From NCBI RefSeq assembly GCF_009827615.1, contig NZ_WTYU01000002.1, positions 603,020 to 667,019 on the forward strand: a stretch of 64,000 nt of DNA, in the 5' to 3' direction. Below, in pieces: positions 26,350 to 34,054 of this stretch. Position 1 is the stretch's first letter; each line of letters starts with the position of its first letter. The position numbers and the translations under genes were made by a program. This stretch comes from Allopontixanthobacter confluentis (lineage in GTDB: Bacteria; Pseudomonadota; Alphaproteobacteria; Sphingomonadales; Sphingomonadaceae). Below the pieces are notes generated by a model. That model made no database searches, was not told the origin of the DNA, and saw only the letters and a list, made by a program, of their open reading frames with translations.

Positions 26350-26454
26350 TCAGTAGATTTCAGGAACCCTGACCGGCTGATCGTCCGAACGTTCCCTATC
26401 GGCAGTGCCGCAGGCTGACAACAGGGCCAGCGAAATCAAAACAAACAGTCGCAT
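26350..26454 (-). CDS. Small lipoprotein, 34 residues
   Basis: A short ORF begins at ATG 26454 after GGGGGTGAA. It starts MRLFVLISLALLSACGTADR: a basic residue, a hydrophobic core and the lipobox LSAC, then a charged tail of about 19 residues ending in EIY. The mature peptide would be a lipid-anchored peptide of about 20 residues. It sits 14 bases after the stop of the XRE regulator gene and 39 bases before the hydrolase gene, all on the same strand. Tiny lipoproteins of this kind are common in Gram-negative bacteria and rarely annotated. Confidence 0.6.
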   Translation of the reverse strand: MRLFVLISLALLSACGTADRERSDDQPVRVPEIY

Positions 26455-26468
26455 TTCACCCCCATTAT

Positions 26469-26660
26469 TCAGTCTTTTGTGAATATTTCTTCTATAGACA
26501 TATCAAATGTTTCAGCAATGCGAAAGGCCAGCGGCAGGGATGGATCGTATTTGCCTGTCTCGATAGCATTGACGCTCTGGCGGGATACTTCCAGCCGGTC
26601 TGCCAGGTCCTGCTGGCTCCAGCTGCGTTCTGCACGCAGCACTTTCAGCCGGTTTTTCAT
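26469..26660 (-). CDS. XRE/Cro-type helix-turn-helix regulator (YozG-like)
   Basis: A 63-residue protein consisting of one HTH domain: MKNRLKVLRAERSWSQQDLA, then DRLEVSRQSVNAIETGKYDP with the recognition helix SRQSVNAIE, then FDMSIEEIF. This is the YozG/Xre_3-like single-domain type found beside small membrane proteins. The start ATG 26660 overlaps the stop of the upstream membrane protein gene as ATGA. Tandem dyads upstream of the trio (27304-27363) are candidates for its operator. Regulatory target is inferred to be its own operon. Confidence 0.88.
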   Translation of the reverse strand: MKNRLKVLRAERSWSQQDLADRLEVSRQSVNAIETGKYDPSLPLAFRIAETFDMSIEEIFTKD

Positions 26661-27079
26661 CGCAGCTGTCCCCACGCACCATAGGTGATGCGGTTGGAAA
26701 CAGCGCCGATACCAAAGCCCAGAAACCACAGGATCGCCACCCAATAGGCATCGACATGCGGCACCAGTTCAAAATTCTCCAGAAAACCCCAGATCGTGGC
26801 GAGCGACAGGGCAAAACCGGTTGCCACCAATGTCTGACGAACAATCAGCATGCGGATGAATTCATCCGGCGTCTCGGTGATCAGCTTGCCGATGGCATAG
26901 AATGCACCGACAATGGCGAGGCCGGGCAGCAGGCCCAGCAGCCAGACCACCGGCCGATCCACCAATTCGCGTCCCACCAGATATTCGCCGGTAAACAGGG
27001 CGGCGATATAGACCGCCATCGAAATACCCATGCGTTTCAGATAGGCGCGCTGGGCCTGTTGGTTGCTTGTGCAGACCAT
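26657..27079 (-). CDS. Four-helix membrane protein paired with the XRE regulator
   Basis: A 140-residue protein with four hydrophobic segments: about 18-36 (GISMAVYIAALFTGEYLV), 42-64 (PVVWLLGLLPGLAIVGAFYA), 78-100 (LIVRQTLVATGFALSLATIW) and 112-130 (WVAILWFLGFGIGAVS). No known enzyme motif is visible. In many bacteria similar proteins accompany YozG-like regulators and may control their activity from the membrane; this is inference from context. AAGGA lies 10 bases before ATG 27079. The stop overlaps the regulator start, so the proteins are made together. Confidence 0.7.
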   Translation of the reverse strand: MVCTSNQQAQRAYLKRMGISMAVYIAALFTGEYLVGRELVDRPVVWLLGLLPGLAIVGAFYAIGKLITETPDEFIRMLIVRQTLVATGFALSLATIWGFLENFELVPHVDAYWVAILWFLGFGIGAVSNRITYGAWGQLR

Positions 27080-27082
27080 GGT

Positions 27083-27271
27083 TTATGCGTCCTTCCTGGC
27101 AGAAAAAATGGCGCAGCGCCGGGATGATCCCAGCCATACAGACGGGAATATGGCGAGCAGCGCCACCGGCGCCCATTGGGCGAAAGTTTCAGGAATGATG
27201 TCGAAAATGGCAAGCAGCGCAGTGCCGATCATGGCAGCGCCCAGCAACAAAGCCTTCTGTATCGGGTTCAT
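27083..27271 (-). CDS. Small two-helix membrane protein upstream of the XRE module
   Basis: A 62-residue protein with two likely membrane segments (ALLLGAAMIGTALLAIFDII at about 6-26; APVALLAIFPSVWLGSS at about 33-49) and a basic tail with RRC. AAAAGGA lies 8 bases before ATG 27271, favouring this start over one 13 codons upstream. Three bases separate its stop from the four-helix protein gene. First gene of the trio that ends with the HTH regulator. Function unknown. Confidence 0.65.
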   Translation of the reverse strand: MNPIQKALLLGAAMIGTALLAIFDIIPETFAQWAPVALLAIFPSVWLGSSRRCAIFSARKDA

Positions 27272-27303
27272 GACAATGGTCCTTTTCACTATGTAAAGGG
27301 TGT

Positions 27304-27363
27304 TTGACAATGATTCGCTGTCTTGTCAAGCACCATTGACATGAAGGACAGGTACCTTGTCAA
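27304..27363. promoter_or_regulatory. Two tandem TTGACA/TGTCAA dyads ahead of the membrane-protein/XRE operon
   Basis: Dyad one: TTGACA 27304-27309 with TGTCAA 27324-27329 (14-base spacer). Dyad two: TTGACA 27336-27341 with TGTCAA 27358-27363 (16-base spacer). Dyad starts are 32 bases apart, close to three helical turns. A further TGACAATGG occurs at 27271-27279 over the small gene's start. The location between the divergent XRE operon and PhoD gene suits autoregulation. TTGACA also matches a -35 box. Confidence 0.45.
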
Positions 27364-27432
27364 AAATTGGTGAGAACAGCCTTGCCACAGACAGTCTTGG
27401 CGGTGTCACGCAGTCAGGCTAAGTCTGGCTGT

Positions 27433-29106
27433 ATGACCATGCCGCCACCCGCATCCGCCAGCCCGCCATCCGTCCAGTCGCTCGACCGCCGCGGGTTGTT
27501 CCGAGCGGGCCTTCTGGGTGCGGGCCTCGCCGCGCTGCCAGTAGCAGCCGCAGCAGCGCAAGAGCGCGGTTTCACCCACGGGGTGGCCAGCGGCGAACCG
27601 AGTGCAAACAGCGTGCTTTTATGGACGCGTTTCGCTTCTGGGGACCCTGTAAAACTGCGCTATGAAGTAAGCGACAGCATGGATTTTGCCAAAGTGGCAG
27701 CGAGCGGCGATGTGGAGGCAACGCCCGCGCGTGACGGTTGCGTCAAGCCGGTGGCGGCGGGCCTTGCGCCTGATCGCTGGTATTATTTCCGCTTCATCGC
27801 GCCCGATGGTTCCATGTCCGACATTGGCCGCACGCGCACCTTGCCCATGGGCGACACATCGCGCTTCCGCATGGCCGTGGTGGGCTGTTCCAACATCGGT
27901 TTCGGCTGGTTCAACGCCTATGCCCATATTGCCGCGGCTGACGCGTTCGACCTGGTGGTGCATACCGGCGATTATATCTACGAATATGGCGCTGGCACCT
28001 ACCCGGCCGAAGGCGAAGCGGTGGCGGGCCGCACTCTTGTCCCGCAGACGGAAATTATCGCGCTGGCCGATTACCGGCTGCGCTATGCTGCCTATCGGGC
28101 AGACCCGGATTTGCAGCGCCTGCACCAGCTTTACCCGATGATTGCGGTGTGGGACGATCATGAAACGGCCAATGACAGTTACCGCGATGGCGCTGAAAAC
28201 CATGATCCGGCAACCGAAGGCACATGGGACATGCGCAAGCGCGTTGCCATGCAGGCCTATCACGAATGGATGCCTGTTTCCGATGCGCCGTGGGCGGCTT
28301 ATGAAATCGGCAATCTGGCCACGCTGTTCCGGCTGGAAACACGGCTGACGGCGCGGACCAAGCCGTTTGATCTGACCACGATCATTGCGCGCGGGGGTGA
28401 CAATCCGGCGGCCATGATGGCGGCGCTGGATGCGTTCCGCGATGGCGAATGGCGGGATGAAAACCGCACCTTGATGGGCGCCGCGCAGGAAGCATGGCTG
28501 GCGGCCGGCATGGCGCGGTCCCGCAAGGAAGGCAAAACCTGGCAAGTGCTGGCGCAGCAAGTGATCATGGCCAGCCTGTCCCTGCCCAAGGGGATTGCCG
28601 ATAATCTCAGTGATGGGATGCCTGCCTATATCCGCAAGCGGTTGCTGGCAGCGGCCGCCACCAGCCGCGCGGGCCTGCCGTTCAACATGGATGCGTGGGA
28701 CGGCTACCCCGCGGCCCGTGCACGGCTGCTTAAATCCGCGCAGGAAACGGATGCAAATCTGATCGTGCTGGCGGGGGACAGCCACAATGGCTGGGCCAGC
28801 GAGCTGGATAATGAGGGCGCTGCGGCAGGGGTGGAATTTGCCGGTCATTCCGTCACATCTCCCGGCGCAGAAGGGTATCTGCCATGGATCAAGCCGGCTG
28901 ATTTTGCCGCGCAATCCGTGTCTCGCAATCCGCAGCTTCAATGGGCCAATACCGGCCAGCGCGGCTATATGGCGGTGGAACTGACGCCTGCCAGCGCCAC
29001 GTCGGAATATCGCTTTGTGTCGGGCGTAAAGACGCGCTCTGCCACGCTGGCCAGCGCGCAGCGGATCAGCACCAAGGCCGGGTCTGCCCGCCTCGACATT
29101 GGTTGA
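27433..29106 (+). CDS. phoD: Alkaline phosphatase D (PhoD-like), Tat-exported
   Basis: A 557-residue phosphodiesterase/phosphomonoesterase. The twin-arginine signal is DRRGLFRAGLLGAGLAALPV near residue 18, with cleavage after AAAAA. The N-terminal PhoD domain has FTHGVASGEPSANSVLLWTR. The metallophosphatase core holds LVVHTGDYIYEYGAG near 180 (metal Asp), AVWDDHETANDSYRDGA near 237 and VLAGDSHNGWASEL near 445. Fe/Ca-dependent release of phosphate in the periplasm is the family role. Start chosen at ATG 27433, which gives a short basic n-region; an earlier start adds 22 residues. The gene lies 31 bases ahead of the thrS leader ORF. Confidence 0.88.
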   Translation: MTMPPPASASPPSVQSLDRRGLFRAGLLGAGLAALPVAAAAAQERGFTHGVASGEPSANSVLLWTRFASGDPVKLRYEVSDSMDFAKVAASGDVEATPARDGCVKPVAAGLAPDRWYYFRFIAPDGSMSDIGRTRTLPMGDTSRFRMAVVGCSNIGFGWFNAYAHIAAADAFDLVVHTGDYIYEYGAGTYPAEGEAVAGRTLVPQTEIIALADYRLRYAAYRADPDLQRLHQLYPMIAVWDDHETANDSYRDGAENHDPATEGTWDMRKRVAMQAYHEWMPVSDAPWAAYEIGNLATLFRLETRLTARTKPFDLTTIIARGGDNPAAMMAALDAFRDGEWRDENRTLMGAAQEAWLAAGMARSRKEGKTWQVLAQQVIMASLSLPKGIADNLSDGMPAYIRKRLLAAAATSRAGLPFNMDAWDGYPAARARLLKSAQETDANLIVLAGDSHNGWASELDNEGAAAGVEFAGHSVTSPGAEGYLPWIKPADFAAQSVSRNPQLQWANTGQRGYMAVELTPASATSEYRFVSGVKTRSATLASAQRISTKAGSARLDIG

Positions 29107-29137
29107 AAGCGCAATCTTGCCGCGCTATGAGGGGCGA

Positions 29138-29209
29138 ATGACGCAGGTATGCATCACGACAACGACTACTACCACCCGGTTTGCGCCGGGGCGGCTGGTC
29201 GCGATCTGA
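29138..29209 (+). CDS. Threonine-rich leader peptide of thrS
   Basis: An ORF of 23 codons with a good ribosome site (GAGGGG before ATG 29138). Codons 7-13 (29156-29176) are seven Thr codons in a row (ACG ACA ACG ACT ACT ACC ACC), and codon 2 is also Thr, so 8 of 23 residues are Thr. The peptide reads CITTTTTTTRFAPGRL in its centre. It ends with TGA at 29207, inside a pair of competing hairpins, 132 bases before the threonyl-tRNA synthetase start. This is the layout of a ribosome-sensing attenuator: low Thr-tRNA stalls the ribosome on the Thr run. Function is inferred from sequence alone. Confidence 0.8.
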   Translation: MTQVCITTTTTTTRFAPGRLVAI

Positions 29210-29246
29210 TCGCTGCCACCGCCGCCCGGGTTCGGGCGGCATGGTG
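29189..29246 (+). promoter_or_regulatory. thrS attenuator: mutually exclusive antiterminator and terminator hairpins
   Basis: Segment 2 (GGGCGGC, 29189-29195, plus GGT 29197-29199) can pair with segment 3 (ACC 29218-29220 plus GCCGCCC 29221-29227), with a small inner stem GCGA/TCGC. Segment 3 (CACC 29217-29220, GCCGCCCG 29221-29228) can instead pair with segment 4 (CGGGCGGC 29233-29240, GGTG 29243-29246) around a 4-base loop. The two share segment 3 and exclude each other. The leader stop codon lies in the loop of the 2:3 hairpin, so a ribosome that reaches it would free segment 3 for 3:4. A U-run after 3:4 is weak. Confidence 0.65.
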
Positions 29247-29341
29247 TCACTTCCCGAACCTTTGACAATTGCATGATGCCGAGACTTCCGGTGCGCGCCG
29301 GGCTGTGCCATGGCACGCGCAAATAAGGTGAGACACATTCG

Positions 29342-31363
29342 ATGAGTGAAATGCTGAAGATCAGCCTTCCCGATGGTTCCGTGCGGGAAATGCCGCAGGG
29401 GTCCACCCCTGCCGACGTGGCTGCCGCCATTGGCCCCGGCCTGGCAAAAGCTGCGCTGGCCGCCCGGATCGATGGCGAAGTGCGCGATATCATGCGGCCT
29501 TTCGACGGCGATACACAGCTGGCGCTGATCACCAGCCGCGACGAAGCCGACGCGCTGGAACTGATGCGGCACGATTTTGCCCATGTTCTGGCAGAAGCCG
29601 TGCAGGCATTATGGCCCGATACGCAGATCACCTTTGGCCCGGCCACGGATGACGGTTTCTATTATGATTTCGCGCCAAGTGCGGAGCGCGGGCCATTCAC
29701 GGATGAAGACCTGCCGGTGATCGAACAGAAAATGCGCGACATCATCGCGGCGGACAAACCGCTGATCCGCGAAGAATGGGCGCGTGACGACCTGATTGCA
29801 TGGTTCAAGAAACAGGGCGAAAGTTTCAAGGCGGAATGGGCCGCTGAACTGCCCGAGGGCGAGCCGCTGACGGTCTATCATTCCGGCAATGTCGGCGCCG
29901 GCGATACGTGGCTGGACCTGTGCCGCGGCCCGCATCTGGCATCCACCGGCAAGCTTGATCCCAAGGCGTTCAAGCTGACGCGTGTGTCGGGCGCCTATTG
30001 GCGCGGCGACCAGAAAAACGCCATGCTCAGCCGCATTTACGGCACCGGCTGGCTCAACAAGAAGCAGCTCGATGCCCATATGCACCGGCTGGAAGAAGCT
30101 GCCAAGCGCGACCACCGCAAGCTGGGCCGCGAGATGGACCTGTTCCACCTTCAGGAAGAAGCGCATGGCAGCGTGTTCTGGCATCCCAAGGGCTACAAGA
30201 TCTGGCGCGAGCTGGAAGCCTATATGCGCCGCCGGATGGACGGGGCCGATTACCGCGAAGTGAAAACGCCGCAACTGATGGATGCCCGCCAGTGGGAACA
30301 GTCCGGCCATTGGGGCAAATATCGGGAAAACATGTTCGTCATTCCCGATGAAGTTCCCAATGTGGATGATGAAGGCCCGGTCATTTCCGGCGATGCGGAA
30401 TGGATGGCGCTGAAGCCGATGAACTGCCCGGCCCATGTGCTGGTGTTCAAGCAGGGCATCACGTCCTACCGCGATCTGCCGCTGCGCATGGGCGAAATGG
30501 GCTGCTGCCACCGCAACGAACCGCATGGCGCGCTGCATGGTCTGATGCGCGTGCGCCAGTTCACGCAGGATGACGGGCATATTTTCTGCACCGAAAACCA
30601 GGTAGTGGAAGAAGTGCGCAAGTTCTGCGAGCTGGCCAGCACGGTCTATCGTGAACTCGGCTTTGAAAGCTACGCGATCAAGCTGGCGACGCGGCCGGAA
30701 CAGCGGTTCGGCAGTGATGCCGACTGGGACAAGGCCGAGGAAGAACTGCGCAATGCCGTGCGCGAAGCGGGCATGGCGACGGACGAATTCGGCTGGGAAG
30801 AACTGGAAGGCGAAGGCGCGTTTTATGCACCGAAGCTGGAATGGCACCTGACCGATGCCATTGGCCGCACCTGGCAGGTGGGCACCATCCAGTCCGACCG
30901 GGTGCTGCCGCAGCGGCTGGATGCAAGCTATGTCGGGGAAGATGGCGACCGCCATCGCCCGGTCATGCTGCACCGCGCCATTTTCGGGTCGTACGAACGC
31001 TTCATCGGCATTCTGATCGAACATTATGCCGGCAAGCTGCCACTGTGGCTGGCCCCGGTGCAGGCAGTGGTGGCAACCATCGTGTCGGATGCGGATGCCT
31101 ATGGCAGCGATGTGACGGCCCGGCTGAAGGCAGCGGGCCTGCGGGTGGAAAGCGATTTCCGGAACGAGAAGATCAATTACAAGGTGCGCGAACATTCGGT
31201 CAAGAAAGTGCCGCATCTGCTGGTGGTGGGCATGCGCGAGGCGGAAGAAGGCACGGTTGCCATCCGCACCCTGGGTGAACAGCAGCAGAGATTCCTGCCG
31301 GTGGATGAAGCGATTGCCATGCTGAAAGCAGAAGCGACCGCGCCGGATCTGCGCCCCGCTTGA
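29342..31363 (+). CDS. thrS: Threonyl-tRNA synthetase
   Basis: A 673-residue class II synthetase with full length for the family. The TGS domain is at 1-65 ([20 protein letters not shown]), and the editing (SAD) domain is around 65-240 with the [11 protein letters not shown] and CRGPHL signatures. The catalytic core is from about 245, with [12 protein letters not shown] (zinc Cys) near 360, [15 protein letters not shown] (motif 2), [12 protein letters not shown] (zinc His) and the anticodon-binding domain after about 545 ([11 protein letters not shown]). AAGGTGAG precedes ATG 29342. Expression is probably controlled by the Thr-rich leader peptide and attenuator directly upstream. Confidence 0.97.
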   Translation: MSEMLKISLPDGSVREMPQGSTPADVAAAIGPGLAKAALAARIDGEVRDIMRPFDGDTQLALITSRDEADALELMRHDFAHVLAEAVQALWPDTQITFGPATDDGFYYDFAPSAERGPFTDEDLPVIEQKMRDIIAADKPLIREEWARDDLIAWFKKQGESFKAEWAAELPEGEPLTVYHSGNVGAGDTWLDLCRGPHLASTGKLDPKAFKLTRVSGAYWRGDQKNAMLSRIYGTGWLNKKQLDAHMHRLEEAAKRDHRKLGREMDLFHLQEEAHGSVFWHPKGYKIWRELEAYMRRRMDGADYREVKTPQLMDARQWEQSGHWGKYRENMFVIPDEVPNVDDEGPVISGDAEWMALKPMNCPAHVLVFKQGITSYRDLPLRMGEMGCCHRNEPHGALHGLMRVRQFTQDDGHIFCTENQVVEEVRKFCELASTVYRELGFESYAIKLATRPEQRFGSDADWDKAEEELRNAVREAGMATDEFGWEELEGEGAFYAPKLEWHLTDAIGRTWQVGTIQSDRVLPQRLDASYVGEDGDRHRPVMLHRAIFGSYERFIGILIEHYAGKLPLWLAPVQAVVATIVSDADAYGSDVTARLKAAGLRVESDFRNEKINYKVREHSVKKVPHLLVVGMREAEEGTVAIRTLGEQQQRFLPVDEAIAMLKAEATAPDLRPA

Positions 31364-32100
31364 TCGCGGATTTTACCAGCCTGCAGATTGCTGCGGCGCT
31401 GGTTGCGGCGCTGGCCGCCGGGTTCGTCCGCGGTCTGGCAGGCTTCGGCATGGCGCTGCTGCTGGTGCCGGTATTGGGGCTGACCGTGGCACCGCAATCA
31501 GCGGTGGTCACGGTCACGATTTTGAGCCTGTTCATCGGCCTCATCAGCCTGCGTAGCGCCGTGGGGCAGGCTGAACGGTCCGCCCTTCCCATCGGTGCAT
31601 TCGCAGTATTGGCAACGCCGCTGGGCCTGTGGCTGCTGCGGCTCACCGACCCTGATCTGGCGCGGATGCTGATTGCGCTGGTGGCACTGGGCGCATTCAT
31701 TCTGGTGTTGCTGCCCAAGCAAGCCGGCACCCATGCGCCAGGCAAGGCGGTGACGGGCCTGACCGGCATCGCATCGGGCGTGCTGACAGGGTTTGCCGGA
31801 ATGCCCGGCCCGCCGATTATTCCCTATTATCTGCGCCGCGCAGTAACCCCGCAAATGGCCCGCGCATCCATGATGGCCATTTTCGTGGCAACATCGACTG
31901 CCGGATGCACGGCAGCCTATCTGATGGGCATGATGCAACCCAGACACGCCATGCTGGCGGCCATCCTGTTCCCGGCAATCCTGATCGGCAACGCGTTTGG
32001 CGGCCTCGCCTTTGGCAAAGTCAGCCCTGCGCTATGGCGCATTTTTGTAGGGTTGGTGCTGGGCGCAGCCGCAGTGGGCGCGCTGGTCAAGCTGGTGTGA
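31360..32100 (+). CDS. TauE/SafE-family membrane exporter
   Basis: A 246-residue membrane protein with about eight hydrophobic segments. The N-terminal half opens with [21 protein letters not shown], the family signature (G-x-x-G-x-G-G/A), and the second half repeats the fold with [20 protein letters not shown]. TauE/SafE proteins export sulfite, sulfoacetate or other organosulfur anions; substrate is unknown here. The apparent start is TTG 31360, overlapping the thrS stop as TTGA, so translation is probably coupled to thrS. No better start is visible before the first membrane segment. Confidence 0.82.
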   Translation: MIADFTSLQIAAALVAALAAGFVRGLAGFGMALLLVPVLGLTVAPQSAVVTVTILSLFIGLISLRSAVGQAERSALPIGAFAVLATPLGLWLLRLTDPDLARMLIALVALGAFILVLLPKQAGTHAPGKAVTGLTGIASGVLTGFAGMPGPPIIPYYLRRAVTPQMARASMMAIFVATSTAGCTAAYLMGMMQPRHAMLAAILFPAILIGNAFGGLAFGKVSPALWRIFVGLVLGAAAVGALVKLV

Positions 32101-32232
32101 TTACAGCGCCAATACCGGAACAGGCTGGCCCGCCATGATCAGGGCCAAGGCGCAGCCGGTCACGATCATCATGCGAAGCGCATCGACAGGCAAGGACTGC
32201 GCCCGCCGCATGAATGTGATCATATGTTCCAT
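32101..32232 (-). CDS. Small ORF, 43 residues, single membrane segment
   Basis: ATG 32232 is preceded by GGAGAAAG at a suitable distance. The product starts MEHMITFMRRAQSLPVDALR and continues into a hydrophobic stretch (MMIVTGCALALIMAGQPVPV) that could span the membrane. It ends with TAA at 32101, directly beside the convergent TauE-family gene. No homologous family is recognised. Evidence is the ribosome binding site, the hydrophobic segment and an ORF filling the gap; it may still be spurious. Confidence 0.4.
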   Translation of the reverse strand: MEHMITFMRRAQSLPVDALRMMIVTGCALALIMAGQPVPVLAL

Positions 32233-32509
32233 CACCGCTTTCTCCGTCACAAGCCCTAATGAAGCGTTAAGATGGCAGGGGCGCACCAAAGCTGTTTTCC
32301 GCGCCCCATTTTCCTTGGCCCGCGCGCCCTTGGTCAATGCGGACCGGGATTCGCTTTCTACGTACAGTCCCCAATCGACAGTCAGCCGCGGCGGGGTGCA
32401 GACTTCGTGGCAGGGAACGACGCGCAATGGTTCCGCAATACTGGGGAATTGCTCCTTAAAAAATTGCCCGCGGTAACCCTTCGTCATTTTGTTATGGAGA
32501 GGCCGAATT

Positions 32510-32899
32510 ATGGTACATTTATGGAAGCCAACCCTGGTCATCGCTGCGGGGCTGGCATTGGCGGCGACGTCAGACATTGCCCTGGCGCAATCATCAACTT
32601 CGCAGGAAATTACCGTCACGGCGCCGCGAGTGTCGGTCCACAAGGAAGAACGGACCTCTTCGGGTATGGCCCGGGTCATGGTGTATTCTGTGGACCGGCA
32701 GGTCAGCTTTGGCGATCTTGATCTCATGACCGCCGCCGGAATTGAAACTTTCAGGGCGCGCATCCGCGAAGCGGCAAAAGAAGGCTGCGCGCAGATTTCC
32801 AAGGACTATCCGCTGGTCAAGGATTCCAGTTGCGAGCGCGTGGCAATCGATCAGGCCAATCTGCAGGCGAACCAGATTATCGAGGCCGCGAGAATGTAG
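32510..32899 (+). CDS. UrcA family protein (secreted)
   Basis: A 129-residue protein with a signal peptide (VHLWKPTLVIAAGLALAATS, then DIALAQ cleavage). The mature part holds VYSVDRQVSFGDLDLMTAAG, then RARIREAAKEGCAQ and SSCERVAIDQA. This is the UrcA pattern: a Tyr/Ser-rich strand, DLDL, and two Cys likely to form a disulfide. UrcA proteins are small periplasmic proteins of unknown function, typical of Sphingomonadales and Caulobacterales. GGAGAGG lies 7 bases before ATG 32510, which decides the start. A 277-base gap upstream shows no other gene. Confidence 0.85.
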   Translation: MVHLWKPTLVIAAGLALAATSDIALAQSSTSQEITVTAPRVSVHKEERTSSGMARVMVYSVDRQVSFGDLDLMTAAGIETFRARIREAAKEGCAQISKDYPLVKDSSCERVAIDQANLQANQIIEAARM

Positions 32900-32905
32900 C
32901 TATGT

Positions 32906-33898
32906 TCAGGCGGGCATCTGCTGGCTGGCGCAGTGAAAGCCCCCGCCGCCTGCCAGCACCGCATCGCCCGGCAGGCCGATTGTCGCGCGATCCGGAAACA
33001 GGCTGGCAATGGCGGCCACGCCATCATCATCATACATGGACCCGAAAGTCGGCACCACCACCAGATGGGTGGTTATGGCGAAATTGGCATAGCTGGCAGG
33101 CTCGACGAAATTGCCCCGGGTGATGAGACCGGGCGACGGAATTTCTGCCAGCGTCACCCCGAATGCTTCGGCCCGTGCCCGTGCATCCGCGTAAATCGCG
33201 GCATTGGGATCATCCTTGCCAGTGGGGCCGGGCAGGGCCAGCACATTGGGCGCCACAAATCGCGCCAGATTATCGACATGACCATCGGTATGATCGTTGA
33301 GCAAGCCATCGCCCAGCCACAAGACCCGCGTAAATCCAAGATCGGAAGACAGCCGCTGTTCAATCTCGGCGCGGGAAAGATGCGGGTTGCGATTGGGGTT
33401 GAGCAGGCATTGTTCGGTCGTCACCACCAGGCCAGTACCGTCACCATCAATCGCGCCGCCTTCCAATATCCAGTCGGACACTTCCAGCGGCAGGCCTGCA
33501 TCCTGCGCCAGCTCCGCGCCAATGGTCTGGTCGCCCGGCATCAGATATTTTTCGCCCCAGCCGTTGAAGCCGAACCTGCGTGCCTTGCGCGCCGCGCCCA
33601 CCGCGCCCGCCGCCCTTTGGGCCAGCACCAGCGGGCCGGTATCGCGCAGCCAGATATCGCCATAAGTCCGCCGCTCCAGCTTCACTGCGCTGCTCACCAG
33701 CATCCGCGCCCGCGCTTCATTGGCCGCGTCACGCACCAGCAGGCGCACTTCCTGCCCGCTTTCGGCCACGGCATTGGCAAAAGCAGCAATCTGTTCCTGC
33801 GCCGTACCGAGGTAGCCCGGCCATTCTTCTGCGGCATGGGGAAAGCCGATCCAGATCCAGTCCTGCGGTGCCCATTCCGGCGGCATTGAAAAAGTCAT
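32906..33898 (-). CDS. aguA: Agmatine deiminase family protein
   Basis: A 330-residue enzyme of the peptidylarginine-deiminase-like family that hydrolyses agmatine to N-carbamoylputrescine and ammonia. Visible family motifs are TYGDIWLRDTGP near residue 80, GFNGWGEKYLMPGDQ near 110, WILEGGAIDGDGTG near 140 (EGG with catalytic Asp/Glu), NDHTDGHVDNLARF near 205 (catalytic His-Asp), and the nucleophile Cys in GGGGFHCASQQMP at the end. ATG 33898 begins MTFSMPPEWAPQDWIWIGFP, the usual opening; AAGGA lies upstream. The symbol rests on family assignment; related enzymes can act on other guanidines. Confidence 0.9.
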   Translation of the reverse strand: MTFSMPPEWAPQDWIWIGFPHAAEEWPGYLGTAQEQIAAFANAVAESGQEVRLLVRDAANEARARMLVSSAVKLERRTYGDIWLRDTGPLVLAQRAAGAVGAARKARRFGFNGWGEKYLMPGDQTIGAELAQDAGLPLEVSDWILEGGAIDGDGTGLVVTTEQCLLNPNRNPHLSRAEIEQRLSSDLGFTRVLWLGDGLLNDHTDGHVDNLARFVAPNVLALPGPTGKDDPNAAIYADARARAEAFGVTLAEIPSPGLITRGNFVEPASYANFAITTHLVVVPTFGSMYDDDGVAAIASLFPDRATIGLPGDAVLAGGGGFHCASQQMPA

Positions 33899-34054
33899 GG
33901 GCACATGGTCCTTCGGCAAGTTCAGCAATGGCCGCGCAATATGCGCTGCGTCGTTTACGCATCGGCGCCCGTTCCAGTTTACAGCATTTGCGTCAAATGA
34001 AAGAAGCCGGACGCGCACTTGCCTGCACGATCAGAGCAAGGCAGGGGAGGGCAG

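Noticed and set aside
27367-27432. 22-residue upstream extension of the PhoD-like protein
   Set aside because: It would push the twin-arginine signal away from the N-terminus; the ATG at 27433 gives a normal signal length.
29609-31216. 535-residue open frame antisense to thrS
   Set aside because: Same reason: shadow of a strong coding region with no recognisable motif.
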